A stretch of DNA of 6,282 nucleotides, taken from assembly GCA_003151315.1 (NCBI GenBank), contig PLXF01000062.1, forward strand, positions 1 to 6,282. The letters run 5' to 3'. The notes beneath the pieces were generated by a model that did not search any database, was not told the DNA's origin, and worked only from the letters and a program-made list of their open reading frames with translations. Shown here piece after piece: positions 1 to 4,680 of this stretch; within the stretch, counting starts at the first letter, position 1, and each line of letters begins with the position of its first letter. A program made the translations under genes and the position numbers. This stretch comes from Parachlamydiales bacterium (lineage in GTDB: Bacteria > Chlamydiota > Chlamydiia > Chlamydiales > SM23-39).

Positions 1-21
1 AGTTATTGACCGATTGTAGTA

Positions 22-27
22 TATACT
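22..27 (+). promoter_or_regulatory. Weak candidate -10 element upstream of the SDR-like gene
   Basis: TATACT resembles the sigma-70-type -10 consensus (TATAAT) and lies about 90 bases before the chosen SDR start. No convincing -35 box sits at the right distance: TTGACC at 6-11 is only 10 bases away, and the proper position falls at or beyond the window edge. I report it only as the best visible candidate. The rest of 1-112 shows no gene. Confidence 0.2.
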
Positions 28-112
28 TCTCGCGGTTGAAGTTTCGTCTGGAGATCATTTACCTCTTTACCTATCATCTTTCCAAATATTGTTTACCATG
101 AATGGAGCCGAT

Positions 113-955
113 GTGAAGAGGTGCTTTTTAGCGAATTTGTATTTATGGATTTTCCTGTTTTCTTTTGTACGAGGGCATGCGGAAGATAGACAATTGCCAA
201 CGATAGTTGTGACTTGTGCCACGGGAGAACTGGGAGGCGCGATTGCTAAGAAATTGGCTAGCGACAATAACTTAATCTTGACGGGTCGGGATGTCGTAAA
301 ATTGAAATCCCTTCAAGAGGAATTAACCTCTCAATATCGGGGAATTTATGAGATTATTGAGCTCGATTATGCAAATTCAGCATCCCTTGCTGGATTTGAA
401 ACGGCGTTGGCTTCTCTAAGCGCAACTATTTCTGGTTTTGTTTTAATCACGCCACGCCCTCCCTTTGGCAGCAGCTTGTTGCAAGCCGATAAAGAGTGGA
501 TCCATTTGTTTCAAACGACATTCACAGGTCCACTAGAAGCTTTAAAACAGGTTTTACCGCATCTAACCTCTCCGGGTAAAATAGCCATCATTGGAGGCAC
601 CACCTCTGTGCAACTGTTACCTGAGCATGGCCCCGTTTGTGTGGTGAGAAGAATGTGGAGCACCTACGTTAAAGCTTTATCGCATCAATTGGGCCCTCAG
701 GGGATTTGTGTGAATATGCTGTCTCCGGGTGTCGTCTTGACGAATTTTCATGCTGAACGAATCGCTAAAAAGGCGGATCAAAATCAGATCGAATATGAGG
801 AGCAGATGAAACAAGAGGTAGCAAACATTCCGTTGCGACGACATGCGACTCCTCTGGAAATTGCCCAATCGGTGAAATTTCTCCTCTCCTCCGACTCCGA
901 TTTCATTAACGGTGTGAATGTTGTAATTGATGGTGGACTGACTTTAAGCTACTGA
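113..955 (+). CDS. Short-chain dehydrogenase/reductase-like protein with N-terminal signal-like segment and degenerate active site
   Basis: This 280-residue protein has an SDR (Rossmann) fold pattern. Visible elements are a degenerate Gly-rich nucleotide loop VTCATGELGG (residues 33-42), LTGRD at the end of beta-2 (56-60), whose Arg usually favours NADP, ELD near 83-85, FTGPLEALKQVLPHL (137-151), NMLSPGVV (201-208) and a typical SDR tail with INGVNVVIDGG (265-275). The catalytic tetrad is absent. By alignment from the LGP helix end, the YxxxK positions read V175 and R179, the Ser position is about G162 beside TTS, and the helix-4 Asn is about T136. The NNAG motif is replaced by LITPRPP (111-117). 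The first 23 residues look like a signal peptide: KR, then a hydrophobic run FLANLYLWIFLFSFV, then RGHA before EDR. I chose GTG at 113 because GGAG at 104-107 lies 5 bases upstream. ATG at 98 and TTG at 89 have no such site. TTG at 194 (GGAAG at 181-185) would give a cytosolic SDR without the leader. SDR-superfamily membership is strong; substrate and activity are unknown. Confidence 0.85.
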   Translation: MKRCFLANLYLWIFLFSFVRGHAEDRQLPTIVVTCATGELGGAIAKKLASDNNLILTGRDVVKLKSLQEELTSQYRGIYEIIELDYANSASLAGFETALASLSATISGFVLITPRPPFGSSLLQADKEWIHLFQTTFTGPLEALKQVLPHLTSPGKIAIIGGTTSVQLLPEHGPVCVVRRMWSTYVKALSHQLGPQGICVNMLSPGVVLTNFHAERIAKKADQNQIEYEEQMKQEVANIPLRRHATPLEIAQSVKFLLSSDSDFINGVNVVIDGGLTLSY

Positions 956-966
956 AGGAGAAACTT

Positions 967-1023
967 ATGTTGTTTGCGAACGTGAAATGGAGAGGGCTGT
1001 TTTTTCCCTTCTCTTTGTCGTAG
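967..1023 (+). CDS. Possible 18-residue micro-ORF behind the SDR-like gene
   Basis: ATG at 967 is preceded by AAGGAG at 955-960 with a 6-base spacer, the best Shine-Dalgarno sequence outside the ribosomal operon. It overlaps the last base of the SDR stop codon. The frame reads MLFANVKWRGLFFPFSLS and stops at TAG 1021-1023. It could be a genuine small, mildly hydrophobic basic peptide translated with the SDR gene. It could also be the surviving first codons of a lost second gene in the same transcript. I do not recognise the peptide. Confidence 0.3.
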   Translation: MLFANVKWRGLFFPFSLS

Positions 1024-1046
1024 CCTTCGAGCCGCAAGCGCTTATT

Positions 1047-1090
1047 TATAGTGATTTAAAATTCTATCAATAGAATTTTAAATCACTATA
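1047..1090. repeat. Perfect 44-base AT-rich palindrome (21-bp arms, 2-base centre)
   Basis: Positions 1047-1067 are the exact reverse complement of 1070-1090, around a CA centre. Only three of 21 pairs are G-C. There is no clean T-tract after either arm, so it is not a textbook intrinsic terminator. It could still end transcription of the SDR gene in both directions, or form a cruciform. Other options are joined ends of an excised element or a protein-binding site. The inverted repeat is certain; its role is not. Confidence 0.9.
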
Positions 1091-1101
1091 TTATTTATCC
1101 G

Positions 1102-1141
1102 CGCGAACCGATTTTCTTCTTCGGAAACTCGGTGCATCGCG
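1102..1141. repeat. Imperfect stem-loop
   Basis: CGCGA (1102-1106) pairs with TCGCG (1137-1141) and ACCGA (1107-1111) with TCGGT (1129-1133), leaving a 3-base bulge GCA. A small inner stem closed by a TTCG loop can form at the tip. It may be a structured RNA end or part of a repeat; nothing else marks it as a known RNA. Confidence 0.4.
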
Positions 1142-1160
1142 TTTATCCTGTAAATCTTAC

Positions 1161-1173
1161 CGGCGCTTCGCCG
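1161..1173. repeat. Short GC hairpin
   Basis: CGGCG-CTT-CGCCG forms a perfect 5-bp stem with a 3-base loop. It interrupts a stretch (ATCCTGTAAATC at 1146-1157, then CTTGCCCACTCTGTCC at 1176-1191) that looks like dispersed intergenic repeat sequence. No T-run follows. Confidence 0.35.
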
Positions 1174-1292
1174 ATCTTGCCCACTCTGTCCTAATTCCTA
1201 AGCAGAAAGACATATTCATCTTAAAATAAGTCATTTAGAAAGCGCTCTCTTCCTTCTCTCTGAGAGTATTCATAGAGAAAAACGAATCGTTG

Positions 1293-1321
1293 TTGCCAAA
1301 AAGTTGCGACTGGCTTATGAT
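1293..1321 (+). promoter_or_regulatory. Candidate main sigma-70-type promoter of the ribosomal operon
   Basis: TTGCCA (1293-1298, 5 of 6 to TTGACA) and TATGAT (1316-1321, 5 of 6 to TATAAT) are separated by exactly 17 bases, the ideal spacing for the housekeeping sigma factor (sigma-66 in chlamydiae). Transcription would start near 1328 and give a leader of about 245 bases before rplC. This is the best promoter match I found in the window. The surrounding sequence may belong to a repeat, so a chance match cannot be excluded. Confidence 0.55.
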
Positions 1322-1378
1322 TCCTTCGGATACACAATTATCCTCGCTCTAAAATATAGGAGCGACCCCGAGATACGT

Positions 1379-1462
1379 ATGCAACCCCGAAGGCAAGGCC
1401 TTCGCCGGGTTAAGCGCGATGGACTAGAGAAAAGAGTTGAGCTAAAACCTCAAAATCATTAA
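1379..1462 (+). CDS. Possible 27-codon basic leader ORF
   Basis: ATG at 1379 opens a frame to TAA at 1460-1462. It begins MQPRRQGLRRVKRDG, with nine Arg/Lys among 27 residues. The nearest Shine-Dalgarno-like run, TAGGAG at 1357-1362, is 16 bases from the ATG, which is too far for good initiation. The frame covers the strong hairpin at 1383-1411. It would be an attenuator-type leader peptide only if translated. More likely it is a by-product of the repeat-like sequence here. Confidence 0.15.
   Translation: MQPRRQGLRRVKRDGLEKRVELKPQNH
1383..1411 (+). promoter_or_regulatory. Strong leader hairpin upstream of rplC
   Basis: AACCC (1383-1387) plus CGAAGGC (1388-1394) pair with GCCTTCG (1398-1404) and GGGTT (1407-1411). 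The loop is AAG and a CC bulge lies at 1405-1406. A bulged 12-bp stem in a ribosomal operon leader could bind a regulatory ribosomal protein, as L4 does in E. coli. No T-run follows, so it is not a plain terminator. The same sequence has an inverted relative at 1135-1166, so it may be repeat-derived. Confidence 0.4.
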
Positions 1463-1465
1463 TCT
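1437..1465 (+). promoter_or_regulatory. Second, weaker candidate promoter for the ribosomal operon
   Basis: TTGAGC (1437-1442, 4 of 6 to consensus) and TAATCT (1460-1465, which keeps the leading TA and final T) are 17 bases apart. A start near 1472 would give a leader of about 100 bases holding only the 1486-1499 hairpin. The match is poorer than at 1293-1321. Confidence 0.3.
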
Positions 1466-1485
1466 CTTAGCTTTATCATTTTCTG

Positions 1486-1499
1486 CCAGCGTGTGCTGG
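1486..1499 (+). repeat. Small hairpin near rplC
   Basis: CCAGC-GTGT-GCTGG forms a 5-bp perfect stem with a 4-base loop, about 75 bases before the rplC start and downstream of both promoter candidates. It would be present in any leader transcript. Confidence 0.35.
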
Positions 1500-1574
1500 T
1501 TAGAGAGCTTAGCCTAGGTGCATGTATCTTGGGTTGAGTATCCGATGAAATACTGAGATTGAAAAGGAAAACCT

Positions 1575-2210
1575 ATGTCGCTGACATTCATTGGCCAGAA
1601 AAAAGGGATGACTCAGGTCTTCGATCAAGAGGGAAAACTCATCGTTTGTACGGTGATTTTAGCTGAGCCTAATACCGTTGTTCAGATTAAGCGTGAAGAT
1701 TCCGATGGGTACAACTCGATCAAATTGGGTGGTCTTCCTATGACTGAGTCGCAAGCGGCTCGGGCAAAGAAACCCCACTTAGGTCAGTTTGCAAAGATCC
1801 AAGCAAAACCATGCCGCGTACTGCGCGAATCGCGCATTGATAATGTTGAGCAGTATCAAATCGGCCAACAGATCGACGCTAGCGTCTTTTCCGATATGAA
1901 ATTTGTCGATGTCGAGGGCGTGTCCAAAGGAAAGGGATTTCAAGGGGTTATGAAGCTCCATAAATTCTCTGGCGGACCTGCTGCCCACGGTTCTGGATTT
2001 CATAGACATGCCGGTTCTACCGGTATGAGATCGACTCCGGGTCGCTGCTTCCCAGGTGGGAAGAGAGCTTCTCGTATGGGTGGCGACCGGAAAACGGTTC
2101 AAAACTTAAGAGTTGTGGCCGTGCAAGGAAATGTAATCCTCGTAGAGGGTGCAGTTCCTGGATCCCGCAGCGGAATTGTTTATATTAGCCCAGCAAAGAA
2201 GCGCGGATAA
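1575..2210 (+). CDS. rplC: 50S ribosomal protein L3
   Basis: L3 binds 23S rRNA early in 50S assembly, and its long loop reaches toward the peptidyl-transferase centre. The 211-residue length is normal. The N-terminus FIGQKKGMTQVFDQEGKL is the usual L3 start, and the family signature runs through FVDVEGVSKGKGFQG (residues 110-124) with HGSGFHRHAGSTG at 138-150. MRSTPGRCFPG (151-161) matches what I recall of Chlamydia L3. The Gln that PrmB methylates in E. coli L3 (in GQNQTPG) is not present in this MRSTPG version. The ATG start has AAGGA at 1564-1568 with a 6-base spacer. As first gene of the operon it lacks the usual rpsJ in front, a chlamydial arrangement. Confidence 0.98.
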   Translation: MSLTFIGQKKGMTQVFDQEGKLIVCTVILAEPNTVVQIKREDSDGYNSIKLGGLPMTESQAARAKKPHLGQFAKIQAKPCRVLRESRIDNVEQYQIGQQIDASVFSDMKFVDVEGVSKGKGFQGVMKLHKFSGGPAAHGSGFHRHAGSTGMRSTPGRCFPGGKRASRMGGDRKTVQNLRVVAVQGNVILVEGAVPGSRSGIVYISPAKKRG

Positions 2211-2221
2211 AGGAGTAGATT

Positions 2222-2863
2222 GTGGCAATACTAAAAAAATACGACCTCTCTGGAACAGAAATTGGAACAATCCAGATCGATGATGCTCTTCTCGATGTTT
2301 CGGCGAACTCGCAGATGATTAAAGACTACATTGTGGCGATTCGTAATAACGCCCGTCAGTGGTCGGCGAGCACGAAAGGGCGCAAAGAGGTTAACCGCAC
2401 TGGCAAGAAGCCTCACCCGCAAAAAGGGCAAGGACGTTCTCGTCAAGGTTGCTTGGCAGCTCCCCAGTATAAAGGGGGCGGTATTGTATTTGGTCCCAAG
2501 CCAAAATTCGATCAGCATGTAAGGATCAATAAGAAAGAGCGTAGAGCTGCGATCCGTTTCATTATTGCTGAGAAAATTAAGGAAAATCGGGTGCATGTTT
2601 TGCAGGAAAATGCGATGCGCGAGCCAAAAACTAAACTACTAGCTGAATTCTTCAACCAGACCCAAATTGGGGAGCGAAGAATCTTGGTACTCGGAGAGAG
2701 TGGCGCTGCAGTGATTCGCGAAAACCTCGTGAAGAGCTTGCGCAACATCCCGAAAAAAGAATACATGGTCGTTCCACAAGTGAACGGATATGAACTAATC
2801 CGCTGTCAGGAACTTGTGGTTCTCGACTCAGCGTTGGATGAATTTCTGTCGATATTAGGATAG
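2222..2863 (+). CDS. rplD: 50S ribosomal protein L4
   Basis: L4 is an assembly-initiating 23S rRNA-binding protein. Its extended loop helps form the narrow part of the exit tunnel, where macrolide-resistance changes occur in other bacteria. The loop is visible at residues 60-95 (TGKKPHPQKGQGRSRQG, then PQYKGGGIVFGPKPK). The C-terminal globular part contains RILVLGESG and a final ELVVLDSALDEFL. The length of 213 is typical. The start is GTG at 2222, set by AAAGGAG at 2209-2215 (6-base spacer), which overlaps the rplC stop; the gap is 11 bases. In E. coli L4 represses its own operon; whether that holds here is unknown. Confidence 0.97.
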   Translation: MAILKKYDLSGTEIGTIQIDDALLDVSANSQMIKDYIVAIRNNARQWSASTKGRKEVNRTGKKPHPQKGQGRSRQGCLAAPQYKGGGIVFGPKPKFDQHVRINKKERRAAIRFIIAEKIKENRVHVLQENAMREPKTKLLAEFFNQTQIGERRILVLGESGAAVIRENLVKSLRNIPKKEYMVVPQVNGYELIRCQELVVLDSALDEFLSILG

Positions 2864-2873
2864 GCAAAGAATT

Positions 2874-3203
2874 ATGAATCCGTATCAGATCATTAAAGGC
2901 CGGCGAGTTACTGAAAAATCCCGCGTAATGGAAAACCTCCAGCATGCGACGAGCAATCCTTCACTCAGCCGCTGTAAATCACCTAAAGCTGTATTCGAGG
3001 TGTACCCCCAAGCGAATAAAACACAAATCGCCTGGGCGATCGAGCAGATTTACGCTCAGAAAAAAGTTAAAGTCGTGTCAGTGAACACCGTCAACGGCGC
3101 TACAAAACAGCGTCGAGTGAGAGGGCACTTGGGCCGAACCGCTTCTTTTAAGAAAGCGATCGTGACCTTCCGCCCCGGCGACTCGATTGACGAGAACGTA
3201 TAA
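2874..3203 (+). CDS. rplW: 50S ribosomal protein L23
   Basis: L23 sits at the tunnel exit and in E. coli is the docking site for trigger factor and SRP. The N-terminal VTEKS motif (residues 12-16) and the C-terminal KKVKVVSVNTVNG to KKAIVTFRPGDSID are typical. Compared with E. coli L23, about 14 extra residues (NLQHATSNPSLSRCKSPK, 21-38) lie between the first helix and the strand AVFEVYP. Chlamydia L23 has a similar insertion ending in CKDPK, which supports the lineage. The long Arg-rich tunnel loop is short (ATKQRRVRGHLGRTASF). The start ATG follows rplD by 10 bases with only a weak AAAGA-type ribosome site. Confidence 0.96.
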   Translation: MNPYQIIKGRRVTEKSRVMENLQHATSNPSLSRCKSPKAVFEVYPQANKTQIAWAIEQIYAQKKVKVVSVNTVNGATKQRRVRGHLGRTASFKKAIVTFRPGDSIDENV

Positions 3204-3213
3204 GGAACCAGCT

Positions 3214-4035
3214 ATGCCGAAGACATTCCGACCTGTAACACCCGGCCAGCGAAAGCTGGTTCAGCCGAGCCAAAGTGAGTTAGCTCCTTCAGACAAGCCG
3301 ACCCCTAAGTATTTATTGGAGGCGAAGCCAAAGAAGAGCGGAAGAAACCATAATGGCCACATCACCTGCCGTCATAAGGGCGGAGGGCATAAAAAAATGT
3401 TCCGCGTGATCGATTTCAAGCGGGATAAGGAAAACATTCCGGCGACAGTGGCGTCGATTGAATACGACCCAAACCGTTCAGCTCACATCGCCTTGGTTAA
3501 TTACCATGATGGGGAAAAGCGATTTATTCTGGCTCCCCAGGGATTGAAAGTAGGCGCTACAGTTTCGACAAGCGACGAGCCTCCGTTCCAAATTGGTTGC
3601 TGCATGAAATTAAAATCCATGCCGCTCGGCTCTGTGATCCATAACGTTGAATTAAAGCCCGGTAAAGGGGGGCAGCTAGTCCGTTCAGCGGGTCTTTCTG
3701 CTCAGCTATTAGCTCGCGGCAACGGTTATGCAACTCTCCGTATGCCGTCTGGCGAAGTGCGATTGATCAATGAAAATTGCCGCGCGACGTTCGGCGCGTT
3801 ATCGAATGCCGAACACAACCTCCGGGTTATTGGGAAAGCGGGAAGATCACGCTGGCTCGGTATCCGTCCTACAGTTAGAGGCGTTGCGATGAACCCGGTC
3901 GACCACCCGATGGGCGGCGGCGAAGGGCGAAGCAAAGGCAATATTCCCCAGTCCCCCTGGGCTCAATTTGCTAAAGGTTATAGAACGCGCTCAAAGAAAA
4001 AAACGAGAAAATGGGTTGTAAAGGAACGAAGGTAA
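3214..4035 (+). CDS. rplB: 50S ribosomal protein L2
   Basis: L2 is the largest 50S protein and is needed for subunit association and peptidyl transfer. It has 273 residues. Landmarks are SGRNHNGHITCRHKGGGHK (42-60), DFKRDKENIPA (67-77), EYDPNRSAHIALV (83-95), VELKPGKGGQLVRSAG (145-160) and RPTVRGVAMNPVDHPMGGGEGR (218-239). The His equivalent to E. coli H229 is kept (H231). The next conserved His of HPHGGG is Met (M233), a variant I also recall from Bacteroidetes. I chose ATG at 3214 because AAGGA at 3202-3206 lies 7 bases upstream. An in-frame TTG at 3187 would overlap rplW and add nine unusual residues. The gap to rplW is 10 bases. Confidence 0.98.
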   Translation: MPKTFRPVTPGQRKLVQPSQSELAPSDKPTPKYLLEAKPKKSGRNHNGHITCRHKGGGHKKMFRVIDFKRDKENIPATVASIEYDPNRSAHIALVNYHDGEKRFILAPQGLKVGATVSTSDEPPFQIGCCMKLKSMPLGSVIHNVELKPGKGGQLVRSAGLSAQLLARGNGYATLRMPSGEVRLINENCRATFGALSNAEHNLRVIGKAGRSRWLGIRPTVRGVAMNPVDHPMGGGEGRSKGNIPQSPWAQFAKGYRTRSKKKTRKWVVKERR

Positions 4036-4039
4036 TCTC

Positions 4040-4336
4040 ATGGGAAGATCTCTAAAGAAGGGCCCTTTTGTCGACCACCATCTGATGGCAAAAGTCGAGA
4101 AGCAAAATAAAGAGGGTGCGAAAAAGGTCATAAAGACTTGGTCGCGCCGCTCCATGATTATCCCCGACATGGTCGGACATAGCTTCGACGTCCATAATGG
4201 GAAGAAGTTTATCACCGTCTATGTGTCGGAGAACATGGTTGGCCATCGTTTGGGAGAGTTTTCCCCCACACGTACATTTAAGGGCCATCCTAAAAAATCA
4301 GCAGCTTCATCGCAAGCAACATCGGCAGGTGGATAA
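4040..4336 (+). CDS. rpsS: 30S ribosomal protein S19
   Basis: S19 lies in the 30S head, pairs with S13 and contacts the A-site tRNA side. The sequence is near-canonical: GRSLKKGPFVDHHL (residues 2-15), KTWSRRSMIIPDMVGHSFDVHNGKKFITVYV (32-62) and MVGHRLGEFSPTRTFKGH (66-83). It has 98 residues; the extra length over the usual 88-92 is a Ser/Ala/Gly-rich tail (SAASSQATSAGG), likely disordered. The start lies 4 bases after rplB, with GAAGG (4028-4032) inside the end of rplB. Its stop overlaps the rplV start by one base. Confidence 0.98.
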   Translation: MGRSLKKGPFVDHHLMAKVEKQNKEGAKKVIKTWSRRSMIIPDMVGHSFDVHNGKKFITVYVSENMVGHRLGEFSPTRTFKGHPKKSAASSQATSAGG

Positions 4337-4677
4337 TGGAATTTGCTAGAGCTATTACGAAATACGTGCGCATATCGCCCCGCAAGGCTCGCTATGCAGC
4401 CGACTTGATCAGAGGCCTTTCCGTAGAAAATGCTACGCTCCAGCTGATGTATAGCAAGCTACGCGGCGGACGCCTCCTTAAAAAGACTCTCGATAGCGCA
4501 GTCGCTAATGCCGAAACGCAATTTGATGCTCGCAGAGAGAATTTAAAGGTCCACGAAGTGCGGGTCGATCCAGGTCCCATTTTGCGCAGAGCAAAACCGA
4601 GAAGCCGCGGATCATCCGTACCTGTAAACAAGCGGACAAGCCATTTTACGATCGTCGTTACGACCGGGGAGAAATAA
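4336..4677 (+). CDS. rplV: 50S ribosomal protein L22
   Basis: L22 spans the 50S from the surface to the exit tunnel, where its beta-hairpin forms part of the constriction. The globular part is clear: YVRISPRKARYAADLIRG (residues 10-27) and LDSAVANAE (52-60). The hairpin and C-terminal signature lie at 77-108, with PGPILRRAKPRSRGSS and then KRTSHFTIVV. Length is 113, normal for the family. The start codon overlaps the rpsS stop as TAATG, with AGGTGGA at 4327-4333 as the likely ribosome site, so the two are probably translationally coupled. Confidence 0.98.
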   Translation: MEFARAITKYVRISPRKARYAADLIRGLSVENATLQLMYSKLRGGRLLKKTLDSAVANAETQFDARRENLKVHEVRVDPGPILRRAKPRSRGSSVPVNKRTSHFTIVVTTGEK

Positions 4678-4680
4678 AAT

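Larger units (their letters stand above)
1024..1574. other. Intergenic region, about 550 bases, rich in hairpins and inverted motifs
   Basis: No convincing protein gene or tRNA is visible on either strand. It holds a perfect AT-rich palindrome (1047-1090), an imperfect stem-loop (1102-1141), a short GC hairpin (1161-1173), a strong promoter-like pair (1293-1321), a 12-bp hairpin with a bulge (1383-1411), a second weaker promoter pair (1437-1465) and a small hairpin (1486-1499). On the minus strand one frame stays open for 23 codons (1341-1409) and then, after one stop, for 38 codons (1224-1337). The peptides are Arg-rich and I recognise no family. This may be a decayed repeat or pseudogene, or chance. 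Confidence 0.6.

Noticed and set aside
6..27. TTGACC with TATACT as a full promoter for the SDR gene
   Set aside because: The gap is only 10 bases, far short of the 16-18 needed, so only the -10 element is kept as a weak candidate.
1101..1141. Possible tRNA on the minus strand (GGTTCG near the end)
   Set aside because: The GGTTCG is followed by CGCGG rather than a T-loop, and no acceptor, anticodon or D-arm can be drawn.
1383..1418. Intrinsic terminator at the GC-rich leader hairpin
   Set aside because: The stem is followed by AAGCGCGATGG and has no T-run.
2231..2596. Long minus-strand open frames opposite rplD, rplC, rplV and rpsC
   Set aside because: They lie fully inside well-identified ribosomal genes, have no family features and no operon context; they are antisense shadows.
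3187..3213. TTG start giving L2 a nine-residue extension overlapping rplW
   Set aside because: ATG at 3214 has a proper AAGGA 7 bases upstream and gives the usual L2 N-terminus; the extension has no family match and overlaps the end of rplW.
4295..4336. C-terminal Ser/Ala/Gly tail of S19 as a frameshift or fusion
   Set aside because: The tail is short, ends with a normal stop that overlaps the rplV start, and S19 tails vary in length between species.
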